Made by a program: the position numbers and the translations under genes. Positions 24,726 through 31,926 of a stretch of 31,926 nucleotides of DNA are shown here, one piece after another. Numbering within the stretch: position 1 is the stretch's first letter; every line of letters begins with the position of its first letter. The stretch comes from an uncultured Acetobacter sp. (GTDB lineage Bacteria; Pseudomonadota; Alphaproteobacteria; Acetobacterales; Acetobacteraceae), in assembly GCF_937875265.1 (NCBI RefSeq), contig NZ_CALLXM010000079.1, positions 1 to 31,926 of the forward strand, read 5' to 3'. The notes below the pieces were generated by a model. That model worked only from the letters and a program-made list of their open reading frames with translations. It was not told the origin of the DNA and did no database searches.

Positions 24726-24839
24726 TGCTGCGTTCCACGGGGCAAGCGGCGTGCCAGGAGCATGACCGCCTGTACCCGTGTTTTTTTATAACTTCCATGC
24801 CGGCCTGATCGTCCGGCAGAATTATTCTGGGGACATGTC

Positions 24840-25313
24840 TTGCAGAAAACTCCGATGACGGAAAAGGGTTTACAGCGGCTCGAAGACGAACTGCGTAGAC
24901 TCAAATCTGTAGAACGTCCGGCCATTATCCGCGCCATTGCGGAGGCCCGTAGCCACGGTGACCTTTCGGAAAACGCGGAATACCACGCAGCGCGTGACCG
25001 GCAGTCCTTTACCGAAGGTCGTGTTCTTGAGCTGGAAAGCATCATTTCCACGGCTGAGGTGATTGACCCCACATCCCTGTCCGGGGATCAGGTCAAGTTC
25101 GGTGCCACCGTCATCGTTGTTGATGAAGATACCGACAAGGAAGCCACCTACCAGATTGTTGGTGTGCATGAAGCGGACATTAAGCAGAACCTGCTGTCCA
25201 TCTCCTCGCCGCTCGCCAAATCCCTGATTGGCAAGCATGAAGGCGATACCGTTTCCGTTCCTGCCCCTGGTGGTGACCGGACTTATGAGATCCTGTCTGT
25301 GAAATTTATCTGA
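24840..25313 (+). CDS. greA: Transcription elongation factor GreA
   Basis: GreA rescues backtracked RNA polymerase by stimulating cleavage of the nascent RNA. The 157-aa protein has the N-terminal coiled-coil with its acidic tip (LEDELRRLKSVERPAIIRAIAEARSHGDLSENAEYHAARDRQ). The C-terminal FKBP-like domain follows (VKFGATVIVVDEDTDKEATYQIVG to SPLAKSLIGKHEGDTVSVPAPGGDRTYEILSV). The start is a TTG at 24840 with GGGGA a few bases upstream. It gives MQKTPMTEKG, which matches the usual GreA opening. ATG 24855 is the alternative. The ilvA start lies one base after the greA stop, so the two are coupled. Confidence 0.95.
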   Translation: MQKTPMTEKGLQRLEDELRRLKSVERPAIIRAIAEARSHGDLSENAEYHAARDRQSFTEGRVLELESIISTAEVIDPTSLSGDQVKFGATVIVVDEDTDKEATYQIVGVHEADIKQNLLSISSPLAKSLIGKHEGDTVSVPAPGGDRTYEILSVKFI

Positions 25314-25314
25314 G

Positions 25315-26511
25315 ATGCTGACTTTTGAGGATGTCACCGCCGCGGCGGCGCGGATCAACGGCAATGTACTCCGTACCCCCACGATTTCCTCTCAGTCTCT
25401 CTCAAAAGCGACCGGCGCCGACATTACCCTGAAGCTGGAAAACCTTCAGGCGGTCGGCTCGTTCAAGGAACGTGGGGCGGCTAACAAGCTCGCTTTGCTG
25501 ACTGAGGACGAACGCAAGCGGGGCGTCATTGCTGTCTCCGCAGGGAACCATGCGCAGGGCGTTGCCCGTCATGCCAGCCTGCTGGGGATTGATGCCGTTA
25601 TCGTCATGCCCAGATTTACCCCGGCAGCCAAAGTGGTGCGCACCCGTAACTGGGGCGCACGCGTTATTCTGGAAGGCGAAAGCTTTGCTGAAGCCCTGCT
25701 TTTTGCGCAGGATCTTCAGTCCCGGGAAGGCCGCACGTTTATCCACCCGTATGATGACCCTGCAATTATGGCGGGTCAGGGCACCTGTGCTCTGGAACTG
25801 TTTGAAGATGCAGGCCCGCTGGACATGCTGGTAGCCCCCATTGGCGGCGGTGGCCTGCTGGGTGGCTGTGCCGTTGCGGCAAACGCCATGCGCCCGGAGG
25901 TGGAGCTGATTGGCGTGCAGGTGCAGAATTACAACTCACTTTCTGCCTTCCCCGGCCCGATCACCCATCCCTCCGGTGGCTCCACCATTGCCGAGGGTAT
26001 TGCCGTCATGCAGATCGGCAAGCGCCCGGATGAAATTATCCGCAAGCTGGTTTCCAAAGTGCTGGTCGTGCCGGAATGCGCGGTAGAAACGGCCATTACC
26101 CTGCTGGCTGAAGGTGCCAAGCAGGTGAGTGAAGGCGCTGGCGCTGTCGGACTGGCTGCGGTCATGACGTATCCGGACCTGTTCCGGGACAAAAAGGTGG
26201 CTCTGCCTATTTCTGGTGGCAATATCGACAGCCGCATTCTGGCCAACACACTTCTGCGCGCCATGCTGCGTGATGGCCGCATTCTGCGCCTGATTATGGA
26301 AATTCCGGACCGCCCCGGCGTTCTGGCTGATATTTCAAAAACCATTGGGGAAGCTGGCGGCAATATTATAGAAGTGTCTCATCAAAGACTGTTTGCAGCC
26401 CCCTCCGTACAGGCTGCTGAACTTGAAGTGATGATTGAGGCGCGCGACCCGGAACACGCCGCCCTTATTACAAAAGCACTTGGTGAGCACTACATCGTTC
26501 GCCGCGCCTGA
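25315..26511 (+). CDS. ilvA: Threonine ammonia-lyase (threonine dehydratase) with C-terminal ACT domain
   Basis: A PLP enzyme that deaminates threonine to 2-oxobutanoate, the first committed step toward isoleucine. The 398-aa protein has the PLP lysine K51 in LENLQAVGSFKERGAANK. It also shows SAGNHAQGVA, the phosphate-binding glycine loop PIGGGGLLGG, and the late PISGGNIDSRIL. A single ACT domain occupies about residues 325-398 (LRLIMEIPDRPGVLADISKTIGEAGGNIIEV). The length and one ACT domain match the shorter threonine ammonia-lyase form rather than the roughly 510-aa E. coli IlvA. The start is one nucleotide after the greA stop. It may serve biosynthesis or threonine breakdown; the sequence does not decide. 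Confidence 0.93.
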   Translation: MLTFEDVTAAAARINGNVLRTPTISSQSLSKATGADITLKLENLQAVGSFKERGAANKLALLTEDERKRGVIAVSAGNHAQGVARHASLLGIDAVIVMPRFTPAAKVVRTRNWGARVILEGESFAEALLFAQDLQSREGRTFIHPYDDPAIMAGQGTCALELFEDAGPLDMLVAPIGGGGLLGGCAVAANAMRPEVELIGVQVQNYNSLSAFPGPITHPSGGSTIAEGIAVMQIGKRPDEIIRKLVSKVLVVPECAVETAITLLAEGAKQVSEGAGAVGLAAVMTYPDLFRDKKVALPISGGNIDSRILANTLLRAMLRDGRILRLIMEIPDRPGVLADISKTIGEAGGNIIEVSHQRLFAAPSVQAAELEVMIEARDPEHAALITKALGEHYIVRRA

Positions 26512-26540
26512 CTTACTGGAACCATGCCTGCCCGGCCTCT

Positions 26541-26568
26541 TTGAGACGGACCTTTTTAGTGGCATAAT
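26541..26568 (+). promoter_or_regulatory. Candidate sigma70 promoter of gpmI
   Basis: TTGAGA (26541-26546) and CATAAT (26563-26568) are each one base from consensus and are 16 bp apart. They place a start site near 26575, about 26 nt before the gpmI ATG and inside the ilvA-gpmI gap. Confidence 0.55.
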
Positions 26569-26600
26569 CAGCCCCTAAAACAAAAAGAAGGCATGGTTCT

Positions 26601-28139
26601 ATGAGTGCTTACGCACCCTCCCAGACAAAACGCCCTGTAATGCTGGTTATTCTCGACGGTTTTGGCTGGAGAGACGACTCCTCCGATAACGCTGTCCGAC
26701 TAGCCCACACCCCGGTTTTTGATGCGCTCTGGAAAAACGGGCCACGCAGCTTCCTGCGCACAAGCGGGGAAGATGTCGGGCTGCCAGATGGCCAGATGGG
26801 CAATTCCGAAGTTGGCCACCTGAATATCGGCGCTGGCCGCGTTGTGATGCAGGAACTGCCCCGCATTACCGCCGCAATCCGTGATGGCAGCGTGGCCCGC
26901 AGCCCCGCCATGACGGATTTCATTGAAACTCTGAAAAAGAATGGCGGCACCTGCCACCTTATGGGCCTCGTCTCCCCCGGTGGTGTGCATGCGCATCAGG
27001 ACCACGCCGCAGCCCTCGCCCGCATGGTGGCTGAGGCCGGTGTGCCGGTTGCTTTCCATGTGTTCACGGATGGGCGTGATACCCCGCCCCGCTCCGCACA
27101 GGGGTATCTGGAAGCTCTGCGCGCCGCCCTGCCCGAGAGCGTGAAGCTGGCCACCGTCTCCGGTCGCTATTACGCCATGGACCGCGATAAACGCTGGGAC
27201 CGGGTGGAAAAAGCCTACAACGTGCTGGTCAGCGCTGAAGGCCCGAAAGCCGCCACGGCGCAGGATGTTATCTCCCGCGCGTATCAGGCGAATGTTTCAG
27301 ACGAATTTATCGAACCCACCGTGCTGGACGGCTATGCTGGCATGAAGGATGGAGACGGCCTGCTCAGCTTCAACTTCAGGGCTGACCGCATCCGTCAGAT
27401 TCTGGATGCCATGCTGGAGCCGGGTTTTGACGGCTTTGCCCGCCACAAGGTGGTGCAGTTCTCTACCGTTCTGGGCATGACGCATTACAGTGACACACTG
27501 GCAGAGCGCCTGACGGTGTTATTCCCGCCAGACTCGCTGGACAATATTTTAGGGGAAATTGTCTCCCGCGCCGGGCGCACGCAGCTGCGCATGGCCGAGA
27601 CGGAAAAATACCCGCACGTCACTTATTTTTTGAATGGTGGTCGTGAAAAGCTGTTTGAAGGGGAAGACCGCATCATGGTGCCGTCCCCCAAAGTTGCCAC
27701 CTATGACCTTCAGCCGGAAATGTCCGCCCCGGAGCTGACAGACAAGGCCGTGACCGCCATTGAAAGCGGGCAGTATGACCTGATTGTCCTGAATTTTGCC
27801 AACCCGGACATGGTTGGTCACACGGGTATTCTAAAGGCCGCCATCAAGGCCGTTGAAACTGTGGATGCCAGCACAGGCCGCATTATAGCGGCTCTGGAAA
27901 AACAGAACGGCGCCCTGCTGGTCACGGCGGACCACGGCAACTGTGAAACCATGAAGGACCCGGATACAGGGGTTCCGCATACAGCCCATACGCTAAATGT
28001 TGTGCCGCTGGTGGCGTTTGGGGTTGGTTCCAAAACGCTGAAAGACGGGCGACTGGCTGATCTGGCCCCAACCCTTCTGGATATGATGGGTTTATCCAAA
28101 CCTGATGACATGACAGGAACTTCCCTGCTAACGGACTAA
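26601..28139 (+). CDS. gpmI: 2,3-bisphosphoglycerate-independent phosphoglycerate mutase
   Basis: A manganese-dependent alkaline-phosphatase-fold enzyme that interconverts 3- and 2-phosphoglycerate through a phosphoserine. The 512 residues are standard length. Visible motifs are the N-terminal metal site VMLVILDGFGWRDD, the catalytic serine in GQMGNSEVGHLNIGAGR, GVHAHQDHAAAL, FTDGRDTPPRSAQGYLEAL, RYYAMDRDKRWDR, NFRADRIRQI, and the C-terminal metal ligands in NFANPDMVGHTG, VTADHGNCETM and HTAHTLNVVP. ATG 26601 follows AGAAGG about 9 nt upstream. The gene has its own candidate promoter, and envC begins immediately at its stop. Confidence 0.96.
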   Translation: MSAYAPSQTKRPVMLVILDGFGWRDDSSDNAVRLAHTPVFDALWKNGPRSFLRTSGEDVGLPDGQMGNSEVGHLNIGAGRVVMQELPRITAAIRDGSVARSPAMTDFIETLKKNGGTCHLMGLVSPGGVHAHQDHAAALARMVAEAGVPVAFHVFTDGRDTPPRSAQGYLEALRAALPESVKLATVSGRYYAMDRDKRWDRVEKAYNVLVSAEGPKAATAQDVISRAYQANVSDEFIEPTVLDGYAGMKDGDGLLSFNFRADRIRQILDAMLEPGFDGFARHKVVQFSTVLGMTHYSDTLAERLTVLFPPDSLDNILGEIVSRAGRTQLRMAETEKYPHVTYFLNGGREKLFEGEDRIMVPSPKVATYDLQPEMSAPELTDKAVTAIESGQYDLIVLNFANPDMVGHTGILKAAIKAVETVDASTGRIIAALEKQNGALLVTADHGNCETMKDPDTGVPHTAHTLNVVPLVAFGVGSKTLKDGRLADLAPTLLDMMGLSKPDDMTGTSLLTD

Positions 28140-29678
28140 ATGCCTTTCGTCTTGCCTCCCACCCGGCCTGACCCTGCTTCTCCTGCCTTGCGCAGGCGGG
28201 GATACCGGGCCTGTGGGATGCAGCTTTTCGGGGCGTTACCTGTCGGAATATTTGCGTTGCTGGTCTGTGTCCCGCAGGGGCAGGCTGCATCTGATAAAAA
28301 AAGCACAGGCCACGCGCATCACAGCGCGGCAAAAAGTACGCCTCATCGGGCGTCTGGCCGCACAACCAGCGCACGCTCGTCTTCTTCCGGCACACGGTCT
28401 TCCTCACCCGCAGCCCGCACAGCAACCACCCGCGCTGAGACGGAAGCGGAACGTTCCGTCAAACAGGCGCAAGCCGCCCTGGCCGCCACACAGGCCCAGC
28501 GGGCCGCCATGGATAAGCAGAAGGCCGCGCAGGCCGCTGCCGTTGCCGCCTCTCGCACTAAAAATGAAGCCGCTCAGGCTGTTGCCTTGCAAAGTGCTGC
28601 TAAAGCCTCTGCTTTGTCTGCCGCAACCGTATCCGCCACAGCTCAGCTTCAAACAACGGAACAGCAGGTTTCAGACCTCGATTCCCGCATTGCCGACCTC
28701 CGCAAGGAACAAGCCAGCCTGCGCGCTGCGCTGACGGAAGATGCCAGAGCTCTCGCACCCGTTCTGCCGCTGGCTGAACGCCTTTCCCTGTATCCGTCTG
28801 ACACCCTGCTGGCCGCCCCTGTGCCGCAGGGGGAAGCCGTAACCGGCTTTCTGGTGCTGCGCGGGCTGTCCCGCAGTCTGGAACATCAGGCTGAAGGCAT
28901 GCGGGACCGGCAGGAAAAACTGACGGCACTGGATACTGACCTGACGGCAAAACTCGCCAAACTTGGCCAGATGGAAGAAACGCAAAGCCGCCAGCGGGAT
29001 CAGGTGCGGCAGCAGGCCCTGAAAGCCCGCGCTGCCCAGCAGCAGGCCAATGCCGCCGCCCGTGCAGCCGCTACACGGCTGGAAAGTGCCACGCAGCGCG
29101 CCTCCAGTTTGCAGGATGCTGTCTCCCGGCTGGATGCCCTGCAAGCCGGGGCGGAAGCCGCCCTGCAAAAAGAAATTGCCGCAGCAGAAAAAGCCCATCA
29201 GGCCGCGCGGGATGAAGCTGCCCGTCGCCGTGCGCAGGAACGGGCGGATGCGGCCCGCCGCAAGATGGCGGCCATTGCCTCTGCCTCCGGTCCCGGCCTG
29301 TCAGACCATCCGCCTGCGGGGGGTGGCACGCGCCCCGTAGCGGGCACGCTGATCAGCAGCTGGGGATCAGCAACCGAATCTGGCCCTGCCACGGGGCTGA
29401 CCTATCGCACCCCGCCCGGAGCCAGTGTAAGCACCCCCTGCTCGGGCCGCGTTGATTTTGCAGGGCCGTTCCGCACATACGGGCAGATGGTCATCTTGAA
29501 TTGCGGGCAGCACTATCGCTTTGTAATGGCAGGATTCTCCGGGTTGGATGTGACCACCGGGCAAGGACTATCCAAAGGCGCGCCCGTTGGTCATATGGAC
29601 TCTTCGGGCAGTTCGGGCACTCTGTTCATTCAGTTGCGGCACGGGCAAAAACCGGTCAACCCGGCACCTTTCCTGTAA
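28140..29678 (+). CDS. envC: Murein hydrolase activator EnvC-like protein (degenerate LytM/M23 domain)
   Basis: A 512-aa periplasmic protein that probably activates cell-wall amidases during division. The ATG directly follows the gpmI stop (TAAATG). An internal ATG at 28218 would place the hydrophobic signal segment (MQLFGALPVGIFALLVCVP) right at the N-terminus and is a credible alternative start. After an Ala/Ser/Thr-rich stretch come long Ala/Gln/Glu/Arg-rich coiled coils (about residues 100-225 and 270-375). A C-terminal LytM-like domain follows (about 398-512; GTLISSWGSATESGPATGL, STPCSGRVDFAGPFRTYGQMVILNCG, SSGTLFIQLRHGQKPVNPAPFL). The zinc-binding HxxxD and HxH residues of active M23 peptidases are missing, as in E. 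coli EnvC. The gpmI-envC-ctpA-yibQ neighbourhood supports the call. Confidence 0.88.
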   Translation: MPFVLPPTRPDPASPALRRRGYRACGMQLFGALPVGIFALLVCVPQGQAASDKKSTGHAHHSAAKSTPHRASGRTTSARSSSSGTRSSSPAARTATTRAETEAERSVKQAQAALAATQAQRAAMDKQKAAQAAAVAASRTKNEAAQAVALQSAAKASALSAATVSATAQLQTTEQQVSDLDSRIADLRKEQASLRAALTEDARALAPVLPLAERLSLYPSDTLLAAPVPQGEAVTGFLVLRGLSRSLEHQAEGMRDRQEKLTALDTDLTAKLAKLGQMEETQSRQRDQVRQQALKARAAQQQANAAARAAATRLESATQRASSLQDAVSRLDALQAGAEAALQKEIAAAEKAHQAARDEAARRRAQERADAARRKMAAIASASGPGLSDHPPAGGGTRPVAGTLISSWGSATESGPATGLTYRTPPGASVSTPCSGRVDFAGPFRTYGQMVILNCGQHYRFVMAGFSGLDVTTGQGLSKGAPVGHMDSSGSSGTLFIQLRHGQKPVNPAPFL

Positions 29679-29739
29679 GGAAAAGGCGACAGACTGTTTT
29701 CCTGTGCGACGTAAGCGGCTAATCTCGCTTTCTGCATAG

Positions 29740-29768
29740 CGGACAGGGGCTGGCCTTCGCTTTACAAT
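29740..29768 (+). promoter_or_regulatory. Candidate sigma70 promoter of ctpA
   Basis: CGGACA (29740-29745, four of six consensus bases) and TACAAT (29763-29768, five of six) are separated by exactly 17 bp within the 171-nt envC-ctpA gap. Transcription would begin near 29775, giving a leader of about 75 nt. Confidence 0.45.
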
Positions 29769-29849
29769 GCCGGGTTTAGCCATACGCTGTAACATTCGAC
29801 AGGACACGACCGCACGGGTTCCGCACCCGGCGACAGGAGACGAGATCGC

Positions 29850-31295
29850 ATGAAGTTCCGCACAGGTCTGATGCTTGGTGCCACTTTCCTGGCAGGCCTT
29901 GCCGTGGCCTCCCACCCCGGAGTGCTGCCTGGCGCAGGCATGCTCGCCTCCCCCGCCATGGCGGAAAAAGCCCCAGACGCCTCCCCCACCAGCAACCATG
30001 CTGAAACCTATCGCCTGCTCACGCTGTTCGGCACTGTGCTGGACCTTGTGCGTGCTGATTATGTTGAGCCGGTTTCTGATAAAGACCTGATCACCAATGC
30101 CCTGAACGGCATGCTGACAGGGCTGGACCCCCACAGCTCCTACATGACCGAAAAACAGTATGCGGACATGATGGTGCAGATGAAGGGCGAGTTTGGCGGC
30201 CTTGGTCTGGAGCTTCAGCAGCAGGACGGGCACATCCGCGTGGTCTCCCCTGTGGATGGCACGCCGGGTTTCCGCGCTGGTATCAAGCCGGGTGATTACA
30301 TTATTGCCGTGGACGGCCACCCCGTGGACGGTACGCCGCTGGATGAAGCCGTGAAGAAAATGCGCGGCAAACCCAACACCAAAATCACCCTTACGCTTGT
30401 GCGTGAGAAAACCCCCAAGCCGCTTATTCTGACGCTGACGCGTGAGATCATCCATATCGAGGTGATTAAATCCGCGCTGTATGACCGGATTGGCTATATC
30501 CGTATTGCTCAGTTTAATGAGGAAACGGAAAAAGGGCTGCTCAAAGCCTACAACCAGCTCAAACAGCAGGCCGGTGGCAAGCTGGCCGGGCTGGTTATTG
30601 ATCTGCGGAATGACCCCGGTGGCCTGCTGAATCAGGCAATTGATGTCTCCTCCAGCTTCATCCGCTCGGGCGAGATTGTTTCCACCCGGGCCCGCCACCC
30701 CAAGGACAGCCAGCGCTGGGATGCTCACGGCACGGATATTACCGATGGTCTGCCAATTGTGGTGCTGATCAACGGTGGCTCTGCCTCTGCGTCTGAAATT
30801 GTCTCCGGCGCCTTGCAGGACCATCACCGCGCGGTGCTGATTGGCACAAAATCCTTTGGCAAGGGCTCTGTGCAGTCCATTATGCCTATTCCGGGCAATG
30901 GGGCGATCCGGCTGACAACAGCGCGTTATTATACCCCCTCCGGTCGTTCCATTCAGGGGCTGGGCATAACACCCGATATCGCTGTGAAGGAAACGCGGGA
31001 AGACCCCGGCTTCAGTCTGCGTGAAGCAGACCTTGAGCACATTCTGAAAAACCAGGGGGGTAACCAGACCAAGGCACCACAGCGGACCGATCTGCCCGCC
31101 ATCAGCAAAGAGATTCCGGGCGAACCGCCGACTAACTGGCCGGAATTTGACTACACCAAGCCTAAAACGGACTTCCAGCTCCAGCAGGGTCTGCGCGTTG
31201 TCCGCTCCATGGCGGGTCTGCCTGCGCCGGACCCGTCTGCATCCCTGCCTGCCGCCAAACCCCCGGCAGGTAAGGACGAACCCGCGCACCACTAA
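29850..31295 (+). CDS. ctpA: Carboxyl-terminal processing protease (S41 family, CtpA)
   Basis: A periplasmic serine protease with a Ser/Lys dyad that cleaves substrates bound through its PDZ domain. Relatives degrade cell-wall hydrolases. The 481-aa protein has a signal peptide (MKFRTGLMLGATFLAGLAVA, likely cut after SPAMA near residue 38). An N-terminal helical part contains GLDPHSSYMT. The PDZ domain spans about 115-190 (GLGLELQQQDGHIRVVSPVDGTPGFRAGIKPGDYIIAVDG). The protease core contains S313 in INGGSASASEIVSGAL and K338 in GTKSFGKGSVQ, 25 residues apart as expected. The tail is Pro/Ala-rich. A GACAGGAG-like ribosome site precedes the ATG. The next gene starts 18 nt after its stop. Confidence 0.95.
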   Translation: MKFRTGLMLGATFLAGLAVASHPGVLPGAGMLASPAMAEKAPDASPTSNHAETYRLLTLFGTVLDLVRADYVEPVSDKDLITNALNGMLTGLDPHSSYMTEKQYADMMVQMKGEFGGLGLELQQQDGHIRVVSPVDGTPGFRAGIKPGDYIIAVDGHPVDGTPLDEAVKKMRGKPNTKITLTLVREKTPKPLILTLTREIIHIEVIKSALYDRIGYIRIAQFNEETEKGLLKAYNQLKQQAGGKLAGLVIDLRNDPGGLLNQAIDVSSSFIRSGEIVSTRARHPKDSQRWDAHGTDITDGLPIVVLINGGSASASEIVSGALQDHHRAVLIGTKSFGKGSVQSIMPIPGNGAIRLTTARYYTPSGRSIQGLGITPDIAVKETREDPGFSLREADLEHILKNQGGNQTKAPQRTDLPAISKEIPGEPPTNWPEFDYTKPKTDFQLQQGLRVVRSMAGLPAPDPSASLPAAKPPAGKDEPAHH

Positions 31296-31313
31296 CCAGC
31301 AGGAACCGCCGCC

Positions 31314-31926
31314 ATGTCCAGCACCGCCCCCGGCACGCCCGGACTTTCTCTGTGGCACCAGATCCCCGCATCTGGCCGGAATTTTGTCCGGTTCTGGGGC
31401 GGGTGCACGGCTCTGGCGGGCCTTCTGTCCGTCACCTTGCAGGTTATGGGGCCACCCCATGCTGTGGTGAGCGGGCAGGATATTGATGTGGGCGGCGGCT
31501 CCGATGCCGCTGCCATCGCCGCTCTTGCCAACAAGACGGATATCCCGGCCCCGCAGGCTGATCTGCTGGACAGTGAGACCGGCCCCGGCGGCTTTGCCCT
31601 GCCAAAACGCGGCACACATGGCCGCATGGCGCGGCAGGTTTACGCAGCCCCTGTGGTTCCTGTGCCCGCAGGCATAGCACAGGTTGCCCTGCTGATTGAT
31701 GGCGTTGGCCAGTCTGACGCTCTGAGCGATGAAGCAATCGACTCCCTGCCCGGCCCTGTCTCTCTGGCGGTGTCCCCCTATGTGTCGGACGCTGACAGCC
31801 TGATGGAACGGGCCAGAACCCATAAACATGAAACCCTGATCTCTCTGCCCATGCAGGGCAGCGCCGCACAGGGCGCGCCAGCCAGCACAGATGCAGGCCC
31901 GAATGCACTTGGGGCCGCTCTGTCTG
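31314..31926 (+). CDS. Divergent polysaccharide deacetylase family protein (YibQ-like), 5' part
   Basis: The reading frame is open from ATG 31314 (AGGA 9 nt upstream) to the window end, so the C-terminus is missing and at least 204 residues are seen. A short cytoplasmic start is followed by a membrane segment (FWGGCTALAGLLSVTLQVM) and a Gly/Ala-rich linker. The family core then begins: IAQVALLIDGVGQSD (first acidic motif), LPGPVSLAVSPYVSDADSLMERARTHKHETLISLPMQ, and DAGPNALGAAL. These match the DUF610 branch of NodB-like polysaccharide deacetylases. The substrate is unknown, and envelope polysaccharide is presumed from the family. It follows ctpA by 18 nt and is probably co-transcribed. The usual E. 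coli neighbour is also envC. Confidence 0.88.
   Translation, partial: MSSTAPGTPGLSLWHQIPASGRNFVRFWGGCTALAGLLSVTLQVMGPPHAVVSGQDIDVGGGSDAAAIAALANKTDIPAPQADLLDSETGPGGFALPKRGTHGRMARQVYAAPVVPVPAGIAQVALLIDGVGQSDALSDEAIDSLPGPVSLAVSPYVSDADSLMERARTHKHETLISLPMQGSAAQGAPASTDAGPNALGAALS

Noticed and set aside
29568..31829. Long antisense open frame (753 codons) opposite ctpA and the deacetylase gene
   Set aside because: The plus strand encodes clear S41 protease and deacetylase motifs. The antisense product is compositionally odd and unrelated to any family I know.

Overview
The window is a gene-dense chromosomal segment of an alphaproteobacterium, most likely an acetic acid bacterium (Acetobacteraceae, Acetobacter-like). 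The clues are the high-GC codon use, the order carA / yqeY / dnaG / rpoD typical of Alphaproteobacteria, an RpoD with long acidic linkers, and a large porin of the kind seen in acetic acid bacteria. The genus is inferred from gene content only.

Layout. Positions 1-797 hold the 3' end of a siroheme synthase / uroporphyrinogen-III methyltransferase gene. A 430-nt AT-richer gap follows, then an outer-membrane porin and an aldo/keto reductase. Positions 4040-10915 form a tight plus-strand envelope operon, lptF-lptG-lptD-surA-rsmA, with adjacent or overlapping start and stop codons. It builds and exports LPS and folds outer-membrane proteins, with the rRNA dimethylase rsmA last. A strong bidirectional terminator separates it from a minus-strand block: cfa, the ribosomal operon rpsF-rpsR-rplI, a GNAT acetyltransferase gene overlapping or abutting the 3' end of rpoD, and then rpoD, dnaG and yqeY.

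The yqeY-dnaG-rpoD block is interrupted by a plus-strand acetyltransferase gene resembling the tabtoxin-resistance protein. Its codon use is strikingly different (9 of 12 arginines are CGA), which suggests horizontal acquisition.

From about 19850 everything is on the plus strand: carA-carB (carbamoyl phosphate for arginine and pyrimidines), greA-ilvA (threonine ammonia-lyase with an ACT domain), then gpmI-envC, ctpA and a divergent polysaccharide deacetylase (yibQ-like, cut by the window end). The last four form a conserved neighbourhood linking glycolysis with cell-wall hydrolase control.

The most unusual part is the yqeY/carA divergent region. The carA reading frame is preceded, in frame and with no stop, by about 80 codons for a Cro/YdaS-like helix-turn-helix domain. 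Just upstream lie two copies of a 19-bp palindrome (GTGGGAA-N5-TTCCCAC) arranged as a perfect 24-bp inverted repeat with a 21-nt spacer. Together they suggest, as an untested inference, a carbamoyl-phosphate synthase subunit that may bind its own promoter. No CRISPR array, rRNA or tRNA gene, or intact mobile element was recognised.
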